Positions 7,806 to 14,854 are shown, numbered from the stretch's first letter. The stretch: DNA of 18,305 bases from Clostridia bacterium (GCA_017517985.1 JAFWWX010000447.1:1-18305), one strand, 5' to 3'. A program made the numbers and translations. The notes: generated by a model not told the origin, from the letters alone.

Positions 7806-7925
7806 CGCAAAACTCCGCGTTACCTTCCGGCAACACCTTTTGCGCTATATCAGTGTGATTAATAATGTTGAGCTGCGAAGTTTTTCTTCGCGAATGTCAT
7901 TTTTGATACCAAAGGTTTCAAAAAT
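7806..7925 (-). other. Structured spacer between rpsS and rplV
   Basis: The 150-nt spacer 7788-7937 has no gene. In mRNA sense ATTTTTGA/TCAAAAAT with an inner CC/GG pair (7899-7925) lies 12 nt after the rpsS stop. GCGAAG-AAAAA-CTTCGC (7875-7891) follows. Closest to rplV is a composite fold at 7806-7844: CGCAAAA pairs with TTTTGCG and encloses GTTGCC-GGAA-GGTAAC, which has a GNRA-type loop. The 3' arm of the outer stem begins just before the rplV AGGAGG, so folding could limit ribosome access. Confidence 0.6.
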
Positions 7926-7937
7926 CACTTCTCAGCA

Positions 7938-8210
7938 TTACTTGGATGTCTTTGAACCAGCGTGTCCCTTGAATGTTCTTGTGGGAGCGAATTCGCCGAG
8001 CTTATGTCCTACCATATCTTCGGTTACATAAACCGGAACGTGCTTTCTGCCGTCATGAACAGCGATTGTGTGTCCTACGAACTGAGGGAATATTGTGGAA
8101 GATCTGGACCAGGTCTTAAGAACTCTCTTTTCGCCCTTAGAATTCATATCTTCAATTCTTGCGAAAAGCTTTGCTTCGACGAAGGGTCCCTTCTTGATGC
8201 TTCTGCTCAT
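7938..8210 (-). CDS. rpsS: 30S ribosomal protein S19
   Basis: S19 pairs with S13 in the 30S head near the A-site tRNA. The 90-residue product [20 protein letters not shown] has the family start. It also carries the signature [20 protein letters not shown] near the C-terminus. AAAGGAGG lies 9 nt upstream. A 70-nt spacer with one hairpin (TGCGG/CCGCA, 8245-8265) separates it from rplB. Confidence 0.98.
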   Translation of the reverse strand: MSRSIKKGPFVEAKLFARIEDMNSKGEKRVLKTWSRSSTIFPQFVGHTIAVHDGRKHVPVYVTEDMVGHKLGEFAPTRTFKGHAGSKTSK

Positions 8211-8244
8211 TTGTTTGCCTCCTTTAAAGATTTTGGAGAGCGTC

Positions 8245-8265
8245 TGCGGGTTTTCACTTACCGCA
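8245..8265 (-). other. Stem-loop between rplB and rpsS
   Basis: A TGCGG/CCGCA stem with an 11-nt loop occupies the 70-nt spacer 8211-8280. It is short and has no T-run, so it is more likely an mRNA-stability or spacing element than a terminator. Confidence 0.35.
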
Positions 8266-8280
8266 TTTTACGCCGCTATA

Positions 8281-9114
8281 TTACTTGTCGTTTCTTCTCT
8301 TAACGATGAACTTGTTGGTTCTTGCCTTCTTGTTTCTGGTCTTGTAACCGATAGTAGGCTTGCCCCAAGGTGTAACAGGAGTGGGTCTACCGATAGGTGC
8401 ACGTCCTTCACCACCACCGTGAGGATGGTCGCAGGGGTTCATTACAGAACCGCGTACTGTAGGACGGATGCCCATGTGACGCTTCTTACCAGCTTTACCA
8501 ATCTTGATGTTCTCGTGTTCTGTGTTACCAACCTGACCGATTGTCGCCTTGCAGTCAAGTCTTACGATTCTAACTTCACCGGAGGGGAGTCTTACCTGAG
8601 CAACACCGTTTTCCTTAGCCATAAGCTGTGCAAATACGCCTGCACTTCTTACAAGCTGAGCACCCTTGCCGGGGTAAAGCTCGATGTTGTGGATTACTGT
8701 ACCTACGGGGATGTTGGCGATAGGAAGCACGTTACCGGGCTTAATGTCAGCATTTGCGCCATTGATTACTGTGTCGCCTGCTGTGAGACCTACGGGAGCG
8801 ATGCTATATGTCTTTTCGCCTGTTTCGTACTGAAGAAGAGCGATGTAAGCGGTTCTGTTGGGGTCGTATTCGATACCGAGAACCTTTGCGGGTACATCCT
8901 GAATGTTCTTCTTGAAGTCGATAATTCTGTACTTTATTCTGTTGCCGCCGCCCTGGTGACGAACGGTGATTTTACCTGTATTATTACGTCCGGCGTGTTT
9001 CTTGAGAACTGTAATAAGGCTTTTTTTGGGAGTCTTTTTTGTAATTTCCTCAAAGCCCGGAACAGTCATATTTCTTCTGGCCGGAGTAGTAGGTTTGAAT
9101 GTCTTGTTAGCCAT
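8281..9114 (-). CDS. rplB: 50S ribosomal protein L2
   Basis: L2 is essential for subunit association and for peptidyl transferase activity. I start it at ATG 9112-9114 ([20 protein letters not shown]), giving 277 residues, the usual 273-278. The 12-residue longer reading lacks family similarity. Domains run from the N-terminal RNA-binding OB fold through an SH3-like middle to the C-terminal loop containing [20 protein letters not shown], whose conserved histidine lies near the catalytic centre. The ribosome-binding site is a modest TGGAG. A 110-nt gap separates it from rplW. Confidence 0.98.
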   Translation of the reverse strand: MANKTFKPTTPARRNMTVPGFEEITKKTPKKSLITVLKKHAGRNNTGKITVRHQGGGNRIKYRIIDFKKNIQDVPAKVLGIEYDPNRTAYIALLQYETGEKTYSIAPVGLTAGDTVINGANADIKPGNVLPIANIPVGTVIHNIELYPGKGAQLVRSAGVFAQLMAKENGVAQVRLPSGEVRIVRLDCKATIGQVGNTEHENIKIGKAGKKRHMGIRPTVRGSVMNPCDHPHGGGEGRAPIGRPTPVTPWGKPTIGYKTRNKKARTNKFIVKRRNDK

Positions 9115-9170
9115 GATTACTCCATTTCTCGGCAGCTTCTTGTTATGCACCGGTTATTTTTGTTTTCGCC

Positions 9171-9194
9171 GTACCGTTCTGCCGTATCCGGTAC
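9171..9194 (-). other. Stem-loop between rplW and rplB
   Basis: The 110-nt spacer 9115-9224 contains GTACCG/CGGTAC with a 12-nt loop, roughly midway between the two genes. Nothing else in the spacer could be called. Confidence 0.4.
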
Positions 9195-9224
9195 CCCGAT
9201 GCAATTTCCGTCTTATTTTGTAAA

Positions 9225-9518
9225 TTACATCATTTCGTCAAAGAACTCGATTGTCTTGGAATCTTCTGTGAGCTTTACGATTGCCTTCTTCCATTCGGAA
9301 GTTTCACCGAAGTGGTAACCAACTCTCTTGTTCTTGGACTTCATATTGATAACTGTAACCTTTTCAACCTTAACGCCGAAAAGCTCTTCGCAAGCCTTCT
9401 TGATTTCAACCTTGTTGGAGTTTGTCGCAACCTTGAATGTGTACTTCTTGTCTGCGATTTTGTCCATACTTGCTTCTGTGATAATCGGGCGGATGATTAC
9501 GTCATGCATTGTTTTCAT
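9225..9518 (-). CDS. rplW: 50S ribosomal protein L23
   Basis: L23 rims the exit tunnel and is the docking point for trigger factor and SRP. The 97-residue product [20 protein letters not shown] shows the signature RPIITEAS. Next to it is [20 protein letters not shown], and it ends in a loop around [17 protein letters not shown]. The start codon's A overlaps the rplD TAA (TAATG), so translation is coupled. GAGGAGGT lies about 9 nt before this ATG, which favours it over the ATG three codons later. Confidence 0.98.
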   Translation of the reverse strand: MKTMHDVIIRPIITEASMDKIADKKYTFKVATNSNKVEIKKACEELFGVKVEKVTVINMKSKNKRVGYHFGETSEWKKAIVKLTEDSKTIEFFDEMM

Positions 9519-10138
9519 TATGCGTATACCTCCTCGATCTTAGCTACAGCATCCTTAGCGATGATAAGCATATCATACTTGAGAATGTCGTAAGCGTTGA
9601 GTGTTCCGGGAATAGCTGTCTTTACGCCGGGAATGTTGGATGCGGAAGCTACAACAAACTTGTCTACCTCGGGAAGAACGATAAGAGCCTTCTTTGCGCC
9701 GAGAGCCTTAAGCATACCAGCTATTGTCTTTGTCTTGTATTCTGTCATTGCGAGAGCATCGATTACTGCGAGCTTACCTTCTTCAACCTTAGAAGAGAAT
9801 GCAGACTGCATAGCAAGTCTCTTAACCTTCTTGTTGATGGAAACTCTCCAGTCGCGGGGCTTAGGACCGAACGCGATACCACCATGTGTCCACTGAGGTG
9901 AACGTGTGGAACCCTGTCTTGCTCTACCTGTACCCTTCTGCTTCCAGGGCTTGATACCGCCGCCGGAAACTTCTGCTCTTGTCTTGGTACTCTGTGTACC
10001 CTGTCTCTGATTCAAAAGATACGCACGGATAACGGAATGGAGAACGGGAACATTTACTTCAACACCGAATATACCTTCAGCGAGAGTGATTTCGCCCTTT
10101 TCGTTTCCTGCCATATCATACATTTTTACGTTTGGCAT
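9518..10138 (-). CDS. rplD: 50S ribosomal protein L4
   Basis: L4 sends a long loop into the exit tunnel. In E. coli it is the autogenous repressor of the S10 operon, acting on the rpsJ leader at both transcription and translation. The 206-residue product starts [20 protein letters not shown]. Its tunnel loop spans [20 protein letters not shown] and [20 protein letters not shown], about residues 50-90. The Rossmann-like C-terminal half is normal. Given the rpsJ leader terminator found here, L4 is the leading candidate regulator (inference). Confidence 0.98.
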   Translation of the reverse strand: MPNVKMYDMAGNEKGEITLAEGIFGVEVNVPVLHSVIRAYLLNQRQGTQSTKTRAEVSGGGIKPWKQKGTGRARQGSTRSPQWTHGGIAFGPKPRDWRVSINKKVKRLAMQSAFSSKVEEGKLAVIDALAMTEYKTKTIAGMLKALGAKKALIVLPEVDKFVVASASNIPGVKTAIPGTLNAYDILKYDMLIIAKDAVAKIEEVYA

Positions 10139-10156
10139 TTATTCTTCCTCCTTCGC

Positions 10157-10786
10157 TTACTTTACTGTCGAACGGATGAATACGATACCGCCACGCTTTC
10201 CGGGAACTGCACCCTTGATAGCGATGAGGTTCTTTTCAGCGTCGATCTTTACAACATCAAGGTTGAGTGTTGTCACCTGCTCATGACCGTACTGACCGGG
10301 CATATGCTTGTTCTTGAAGATTCTGGAAGGTGTGGAGTTCATACCAACAGAACCGATGTGACGGTGAACAGGGCCTACACCGTGAGTCTTTTCCTGAGTG
10401 CTTGCGTTCCAACGAACTGTAACACCGGAGAAACCGTGACCCTTTGTGATACCTGTAACGTCAACCTTTTCACCTGCTTCGAAAATGTCAGCCTTAATTT
10501 CGTCGCCAACATTCATAGATGCTGCGTCATCAAGTCTGAATTCCTTAAGGTGCTTCTTGAGGGAGATGTTTGCCTTTGCGAAATGACCCTTTAAAGGCTT
10601 TGTAACCTTTCTTTCTGCGATGTCCATAAATCCGAGCTGAACTGCATCGTAGCCGTCGTTTTCAACTGTCTTCTTCTGAACAACAGCGCAGGGACCTGCT
10701 TCGATGACTGTTACCGGAATTACGTTACCGTTTTCGTCGAAGATCTGTGTCATTCCGAGCTTCTTACCGATAATTGCCTTTTTCAT
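10157..10786 (-). CDS. rplC: 50S ribosomal protein L3
   Basis: L3 initiates 50S assembly and reaches the peptidyl transferase centre with a basic loop. The 209-residue product starts [20 protein letters not shown]. It has the central signature [20 protein letters not shown] and then [20 protein letters not shown] with [14 protein letters not shown] residues. Length matches the family. TAAGGAGG precedes the ATG. Unusually, 238 nt of structured RNA separate it from rpsJ, which in most S10 operons is almost adjacent. Confidence 0.98.
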   Translation of the reverse strand: MKKAIIGKKLGMTQIFDENGNVIPVTVIEAGPCAVVQKKTVENDGYDAVQLGFMDIAERKVTKPLKGHFAKANISLKKHLKEFRLDDAASMNVGDEIKADIFEAGEKVDVTGITKGHGFSGVTVRWNASTQEKTHGVGPVHRHIGSVGMNSTPSRIFKNKHMPGQYGHEQVTTLNLDVVKIDAEKNLIAIKGAVPGKRGGIVFIRSTVK

Positions 10787-11024
10787 TTTGTTTTCCTCCT
10801 TAGGTTATTGGTTGGCGTGCCTTGAATTTGCCTATTGAGGTTTTACCACCTCCGGGCAGCTCGCCAACGTGACCACTGATAAATCAGGGGTTGCCAAAAA
10901 CTCAGCCGGCAAAGCTAAATTCTGGCGTATTTAACTTCCTTTATTTCACGCTCGTAACGGGAGCATATATAATATAAGGAAAATTAAAGCGAATTTTTGA
11001 GAGATTAGAGCTTAAGTATCAAAC
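10787..11024 (-). other. Structured 238-nt spacer between rpsJ and rplC
   Basis: There is no gene here. In mRNA order the stem-loops are GCTC/GAGC (10950-10964), TTGCC/GGCAA with a 12-nt loop (10891-10912), and CTGA/TCAG within the 12-bp palindrome CTGATTTATCAG (10876-10887). A composite fold follows at 10811-10868: GTTGGCG/CGCCAAC stacks on TGCC/GGCA and encloses GAGGT-GGTAAA-ACCTC. It ends about 10 nt before the rplC AGGAGG. An AT-rich stretch at 10964-10980 could hold a -10 box but has no good -35. It may be an rplC leader or an internal regulatory site. Confidence 0.55.
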
Positions 11025-11333
11025 TTAGAGTTTGATTTCGATTTCAACGCCTGCAGGAAGTTCGAGGCTCATAAGAGCGTCAACTGTCTTCTGTGTGGGC
11101 TTGAGAATGTCGATAAGTCTCTTGTGTGTACGGAATTCAAACTGTTCTCTTGCGTCCTTGTACTTGTGTACAGCACGGAGAATTGTTACGATTTCCTTTT
11201 CTGTGGGGAGCGGAATAGGACCGGATACCTTAGCGTCGTTTCTCTTAGCTGTTTCAACAATCTTTTCTGCAGCCTGATCGATAAGGGTGTGGTCATACGC
11301 CTTAAGTCTGATTCTGATCTTCTCGTTTGCCAT
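11025..11333 (-). CDS. rpsJ: 30S ribosomal protein S10
   Basis: S10 is a 30S head protein that also joins NusB in antitermination complexes. The 102-residue product [20 protein letters not shown] has the family signature. It continues with [20 protein letters not shown] and the [20 protein letters not shown] end. It is the first gene of this operon, headed by its own promoter and a long leader. AAAGGAGG lies 11 nt before the ATG. Divergent from spoIIE, about 720 bp away. Confidence 0.98.
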   Translation of the reverse strand: MANEKIRIRLKAYDHTLIDQAAEKIVETAKRNDAKVSGPIPLPTEKEIVTILRAVHKYKDAREQFEFRTHKRLIDILKPTQKTVDALMSLELPAGVEIEIKL

Positions 11334-11422
11334 TTTCTGTTTTGCCTCCTTTAAAATTTTGTGCCGCTTGTCAACTTACGGCTTAGAATAATAAATGTGA
11401 CACAGAAAATTCTGAACACTCA

Positions 11423-11448
11423 TCCGGGCGTTTCTTTTTTCGCCCGAA
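11423..11448 (-). promoter_or_regulatory. GC hairpin after the leader terminator, with alternative pairing
   Basis: In mRNA sense TTCGGGCG pairs with CGCCCGGA across a 10-nt purine loop. The same 5' arm, ATTCGGG, can instead pair with CCCGGAT, the upstream arm of the terminator at 11484-11490. The two structures therefore compete, as expected of an attenuator switch. This switching role is inference from base pairing only. Confidence 0.45.
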
Positions 11449-11489
11449 TAAAAACCGAATTTTTCCAAACCAAATGGGGAAAAATCCGG
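11447..11489 (-). terminator. Intrinsic terminator inside the S10 leader (attenuator)
   Basis: A 12-bp stem, CCGGATTTTTCC with GGAAAAATTCGG (one G-U), has an 11-nt loop and is followed directly by TTTTTATT. It lies about 115 nt before the rpsJ ATG and about 330 nt after the promoter. A terminator here makes sense only as a regulated attenuator, because the whole ribosomal operon lies downstream. Confidence 0.75.
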
Positions 11490-11826
11490 GTAGCTTCTCT
11501 GATTTCTTTTCTTTTTTATGCTTTTTGGAATAACGCAAGTATTCCCGCTTGCACACACACAGTTCCACGGCGTACACGCACCTGCGTGCCGTTCCGTGCC
11601 TGAATGTTAAGAAAGAACCAAAAGCCGAATGCACAGCTTTCCGAAGACACTTCCCTGCTTGAAAGGATTGTTTAATCGGCGCTTTTTGCATAGTGGCTCA
11701 GTATTTGCTGTCGCCCGGTTGTCGGACATACTCCACGGAAATTACCGTCTGTTGCAAGCCGAAATCCTTATAGGACTTGGGTTTGCTCACCGCAACCTCC
11801 CGCTTCATCGCACATCAAGCTCCGTC

Positions 11827-11855
11827 ATTATACTATATGTACAAAAAAAAGTCAA
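11827..11855 (-). promoter_or_regulatory. Sigma-A promoter of the S10 operon
   Basis: TTGACT (-35, 11850-11855) and TATAAT (-10, 11827-11832) are separated by exactly 17 bp, matching 11 of 12 consensus bases. Transcription should start near 11820, on the minus strand. Confidence 0.85.
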
Positions 11856-11869
11856 GGGATTTGCAAAAG

Positions 11870-11890
11870 AAAATTGTAACAAAATTGTAA
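11870..11890 (-). promoter_or_regulatory. Tandem 11-bp AT-rich repeat upstream of the S10 promoter
   Basis: On the plus strand AAAATTGTAAC is followed by AAAATTGTAAA, two copies in tandem. They lie 14-35 bp upstream of the S10 -35 box, where an UP element would bind the RNA polymerase alpha subunit. That role is inferred from position and AT content. Confidence 0.4.
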
Positions 11891-11893
11891 ATT

Positions 11894-11936
11894 CCATATG
11901 TTGCGGTTACTTCGACAAATAATTACCCATATGTTG
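11894..11936. repeat. Direct repeat CCATATGTTG, 33-bp period
   Basis: CCATATGTTG occurs exactly at 11894-11903 and 11927-11936. The copies are 33 bp apart, about three helical turns, and flank the Spo0A box at 11911. They may be sites for a regulator of either divergent gene. No known factor is recognised. Confidence 0.4.
11911..11917 (+). promoter_or_regulatory. Perfect Spo0A box upstream of spoIIE
   Basis: TTCGACA is the exact reverse complement of the Spo0A box consensus TGTCGAA. spoIIE is a known direct target of Spo0A-P in Bacillus, which makes the match meaningful despite its short length. It is about 140 bp before the spoIIE ATG, so it could be an upstream site. Confidence 0.55.
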
Positions 11937-11978
11937 TAGTACTATTGTAGCGATTCAAGAATAAGTTAAAAAATTACC

Positions 11979-12028
11979 GTCGTAGTTACGACTCAAGGCG
12001 ACAAATATCAACCAATCATGCCTATAAA
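11979..12028 (+). promoter_or_regulatory. Candidate spoIIE promoter with tandem Spo0A-like boxes
   Basis: A perfect inverted repeat GTCGTA-GT-TACGAC (11979-11992) precedes two Spo0A-like boxes, TACGACT (11987-11993) and GGCGACA (11997-12003), whose starts are 10 bp apart. Each matches 5 of 7 consensus bases. A -10-like TATAAA sits at 12023-12028. The -35 is poor, as in Spo0A-activated promoters of Bacillus. Confidence 0.4.
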
Positions 12029-12052
12029 GGACAAAAAAGAGAGGACTAAAAA

Positions 12053-14413
12053 ATGAACAGGACAGAAAAAAAGCAGAAAAAAATATGGAACACTCTTCGG
12101 GAATTGATTCTGGATGCAAAAAATCGCATTATATCCTTAAAAAGAAAATGTTTTGCCGCCCTAAAAGGCTCCGCTGTCGTAAAATTCATATTACAAAGGG
12201 AAACCACCGCCTTTGTACTTTCTACGCTTAAATGTATAGGACTTTGTCTTTCCGGCTTTCTTTTCGGGAGTTGTGCTGTCAGCCATATGTCATACCCCCT
12301 TGGCTTCGCCCTTCTTCTTGCCTCCGGCAGACTTTCTTTTTTTGTTTACACAGGCTCCGCACTGGCCGCCCTTACATATCCGAGTCTTGGCTTTGCCTTT
12401 TTCGGAATAAATACTCTTATATATATAATAAGGAAGCTTCTTTTGTCAGACAACTTCTGCGAAAGCAAGCGCACAAGAGCAATTCTTTCCGTCACAACCG
12501 CCCTTTTTATATCTTCCGCGCTTGTTATGTCTGCTTCTTCCGGAACATTTTCGCCGGCTGATTCCGCAGAGCTTATAGTCTGCTGTGCCGTTTACATAAT
12601 CGGTATCCCGCTTTCCTGTTTCCTTTTGTATCCGGTTGCTGCAAACGAGAGTTTCGGCGAATCAAGAGTACGCCTCTCATTATGTTATTTTTGTATGTGT
12701 CTTATTTTCTGCGCAGGCAGACTTCCGGAAATTGGCATCGGACTTTCCTGTTTTCTTGCCTGTGTTTGCACTCTTATATTCTGTACCGTTTTTGACGGAT
12801 ATATCGGTATTCCTGCGGCGGCTCTTTTCGGACTTTCCTGCACAAATGTACTTTTTTCAGCTCCGCTTTGCGTAGCCGCCTTTGTTTTTCTGAAGTTCTT
12901 TGAAAAAAGACAACTTCTTGTTTACCCTATGTTCTACTGCTCATCTCTCGCAGTTCTCTTAATCACAGCAGACATCGGTCTTATAAATGTCGCCGTAAAG
13001 CCTATGCTTATCGGAACACTCCTTTTTATGCCGGTAGGAATTATCATATGCTCAAAAAGGGCAGCGTCAAATCTCGAAGCCCCCGTTATGAGAGAGGCTG
13101 TGGGCGAAGCATACACCAAGAGGATGTCCGACCTTTCAAGCGCCTTTGGGTCAGTATCAAAGCTATGCTTTGGTTTTTCCAACAGAATGAGATTTCCCAC
13201 AGCCGAGGAAGCTCGTGTTCTTATTTCTGTATGTGCATCAAAGACCTGCAATTCCTGTCCCTCTTTTTCCGCCTGCCGTAAAAAGCAATACTGGTGCGAT
13301 CACAAAATCGCCGACAATCTCCTTTCCGGAAAGCTGAACGCATCACACCTTCCGGGAAGACTTTCCGAACTTTGCGACAAGGCGATTGTAATTGTGGATA
13401 AAATCAATGACGAATACCGCAAAATTCTGACAGACCGCTTTAACAATAACAAAACTGAAATTCTCGCAAGAGAATACGCCACACTTGCAAGAATTCTGAA
13501 GTACACCTCAAAGGCTTCCTCGGAGGATGTATACTTTGACGGAAAACTTACACGGCTTGCAGGTATCGCCACAAAAAAGCTGGGACTTATAAACACCGGA
13601 GTTACAGTATACGGAAGCAGAAAAAAAGTCCTTGACATAAGCGGAGTTCCGGTATCCTGCATAAGCACATCCTCCGAAAAGCTTGCGATGTATTACAGCG
13701 GTGAATGTGGAGAGCTTTTTGATAATCCGGAATTTATACTTGATGAGAACAGCACTTTCACTGTCCGTTTCACCTCAAAAGAGACACTTACGGTTGAATA
13801 TGTAAAGGCATCTCACGCAAAGAACGGCGAAACCGTAAGCGGAGATACGATTAGCTTTTTCCACAGTGATGACAGCTATTTTTATTCCCTTATCGCTGAC
13901 GGAATGGGAAGCGGCAGAGATGCGGCTATGACCTCAAAGCTGACAAGTGTATTTGTGGAAAAGCTTCTATCCGGCGGTGCGGGTAAAGGCGTTACAATTG
14001 AACTGCTAAATAATCTCCTTATGTCAAAAAACAACGAGTGTTTTTCAAGCGTGGATTTACTTGAGGTTGACCTTATAAAAAAACGCGCCTCCTTCGTCAA
14101 AGCTGGTGCAGCTCCGGCTTATGTTATGCGCAGTACAAAGCTGTTCAAAGTTTCCTCAGATACTCCACCCTGCGGAATTATCGAGGGTTTCTGCGCGGAA
14201 AACACATCCTTTGAGGTTTTTCCCGGTGATATAATAATAATGCTCTCCGACGGTATAACATCAAGTATCGACTGTGGCACTGCTCTTTGTGATATAATGA
14301 ATAATGCAAAAGACGAGTCCTTCGAGGCACTTGCAGGAAAGATTCTTGATACTGCTGTTTCCCTTTCGGTACACGACGACGATATGTCCTGCGTTATTGT
14401 GAAAATAAGGTAG
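12053..14413 (+). CDS. spoIIE: Stage II sporulation protein E (PP2C phosphatase)
   Basis: SpoIIE dephosphorylates the anti-anti-sigma factor SpoIIAA at the polar septum and so releases sigma-F in the forespore. It also interacts with FtsZ. The 786-residue product (827 in B. subtilis) has a basic cytoplasmic N-terminus, a block of membrane helices at about residues 50-345, and a central regulatory region with a cysteine cluster (C394, C399, C402, C408, C415). The PP2C domain occupies roughly 570-786. Metal-binding acidic motifs are visible: ADGMGSG with D616, LSDGI with D733, and HDDDMSC near D777. GAGAGGA lies 8 nt before the ATG. It is transcribed alone, divergent from the ribosomal operon. 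Confidence 0.93.
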   Translation: MNRTEKKQKKIWNTLRELILDAKNRIISLKRKCFAALKGSAVVKFILQRETTAFVLSTLKCIGLCLSGFLFGSCAVSHMSYPLGFALLLASGRLSFFVYTGSALAALTYPSLGFAFFGINTLIYIIRKLLLSDNFCESKRTRAILSVTTALFISSALVMSASSGTFSPADSAELIVCCAVYIIGIPLSCFLLYPVAANESFGESRVRLSLCYFCMCLIFCAGRLPEIGIGLSCFLACVCTLIFCTVFDGYIGIPAAALFGLSCTNVLFSAPLCVAAFVFLKFFEKRQLLVYPMFYCSSLAVLLITADIGLINVAVKPMLIGTLLFMPVGIIICSKRAASNLEAPVMREAVGEAYTKRMSDLSSAFGSVSKLCFGFSNRMRFPTAEEARVLISVCASKTCNSCPSFSACRKKQYWCDHKIADNLLSGKLNASHLPGRLSELCDKAIVIVDKINDEYRKILTDRFNNNKTEILAREYATLARILKYTSKASSEDVYFDGKLTRLAGIATKKLGLINTGVTVYGSRKKVLDISGVPVSCISTSSEKLAMYYSGECGELFDNPEFILDENSTFTVRFTSKETLTVEYVKASHAKNGETVSGDTISFFHSDDSYFYSLIADGMGSGRDAAMTSKLTSVFVEKLLSGGAGKGVTIELLNNLLMSKNNECFSSVDLLEVDLIKKRASFVKAGAAPAYVMRSTKLFKVSSDTPPCGIIEGFCAENTSFEVFPGDIIIMLSDGITSSIDCGTALCDIMNNAKDESFEALAGKILDTAVSLSVHDDDMSCVIVKIR

Positions 14414-14416
14414 CTC

Positions 14417-14739
14417 CGCCTCTCTGTTGTCAGGGACTCTGCCCCCGGCAACCCTCGCCTCTCTATGTTAGGGGCTTTGCCCCCAACACCCCGCGCTGTG
14501 GAGTCGAGGACTCCCTTGACCCACAACTTTGCTCGACTCGCATAGCTCCTCGGGCGGAGCAATAATATTCCCAACTGTGCGATTGTCTTGTTGCTATTTC
14601 CTTGTCAGGAACTCCGTTCCCGACACCCTGAGCTGTGGAGTCAAGGACTCCCTTGACCCACAACTTTGCCCGACTCGCATAGCTCCTCGGGCGGGGTAAC
14701 AACATTCCAAATAGTGCGAGTGCCTTGTTGCAATCGCAT
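14417..14739. repeat. Tandem intergenic repeat array with conserved hairpins
   Basis: Two units of about 137 bp (from 14466 and from 14603) are aligned end to end. Their core from GCTGTGGAGTC to CTCGGGCGG is nearly identical (14495-14555 and 14632-14692). A shortened 39-bp unit, flanked by CGCCTCTCT at 14417 and 14456, precedes them. Each unit starts with a two-part hairpin: 14426-14452, 14466-14488 and 14603-14625. The two full units add GTC(G/A)AGG/CCTTGAC and GC(T/C)CGA/TCGGGC stems. The arms change together between copies. Minus-strand frames through it (RSYASRAKLWVKGVLDST) are by-products. Confidence 0.8.
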
Positions 14740-14776
14740 TAGTAAATTAATTTTAAATTGCAATCCTAAAAGTTTG

Positions 14777-14796
14777 CTGTTTGAAATTTCAAACAG
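14777..14796. repeat. 20-bp perfect palindrome
   Basis: CTGTTTGAAATTTCAAACAG reads the same on both strands. It lies between the repeat array and the spoIIE terminator. A stem with an AATT loop is possible in RNA, but no T-run follows. It may be a protein-binding site. Part of it (TGCTGTTTGAAATT) recurs at 15870-15883. Confidence 0.5.
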
Positions 14797-14825
14797 AATG
14801 CACTTGACATTTAGCCGGGGGTCTA

Positions 14826-14850
14826 AAAGAGGGGGAATCCCCCTCTTTTT
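14826..14850 (+). terminator. Strong terminator downstream of spoIIE
   Basis: AAAGAGGGGG-AAT-CCCCCTCTTT followed by TT forms a 10-bp, GC-cored hairpin. The A-rich 5' flank gives it activity on the minus strand as well (TTTTAG after the stem). It closes the spoIIE transcription unit about 410 bp after the stop codon. Confidence 0.85.
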
Positions 14851-14854
14851 CGTT

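Larger units (their letters stand above)
11334..11820 (-). promoter_or_regulatory. Long structured leader of the S10 operon
   Basis: About 487 nt separate the predicted start of transcription (near 11820) from the rpsJ ATG. In mRNA order I see GTTGC/GCAAC around AAGTCCT-ATA-AGGATTT (11752-11788 region) and ACGG/CCGT (around 11736-11749). AAAGC/GCTTT lies around 11620-11640. A strong ACGGC-ACGCA/TGCGT-GCCGT stem follows around 11568-11595, then GGAATA/TATTCC (around 11526-11546). After these comes the terminator described separately. Such leaders are typical of ribosomal-protein autoregulation. I cannot match it to a named family by eye. A 102-codon frame inside it is considered spurious. Confidence 0.65.

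Noticed and set aside
8095..9318. A 407-codon plus-strand frame opposite rpsS, rplB and rplW
   Set aside because: It is antisense to three fully conserved ribosomal protein genes, lacks a ribosome-binding site and has the Ser/Cys/Val-rich composition produced by reading biased codons backwards.
10964..10980. An internal promoter for rplC in the AT-rich stretch
   Set aside because: TATATT-like -10 sequences exist but no acceptable -35 lies 16-18 bp upstream, so I did not annotate it.
11383..11691. A 102-codon minus-strand frame in the S10 leader
   Set aside because: Its last part is simply the attenuator terminator and GC hairpin read as codons (GFFPIWFGKIRFLFGRKKKR), and no good ribosome-binding site precedes it.
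14119..14705. Minus-strand frames encoding RSYASRAKLWVKGVLDST twice
   Set aside because: They come from the tandem intergenic repeat, and one runs antisense into spoIIE. The repeated peptide reflects repeated DNA, not a protein domain.
14417..14739. The repeat array as a CRISPR locus
   Set aside because: The units are about 137 bp, only two and a half in number, diverged from each other, and there are no unique spacers or cas genes.
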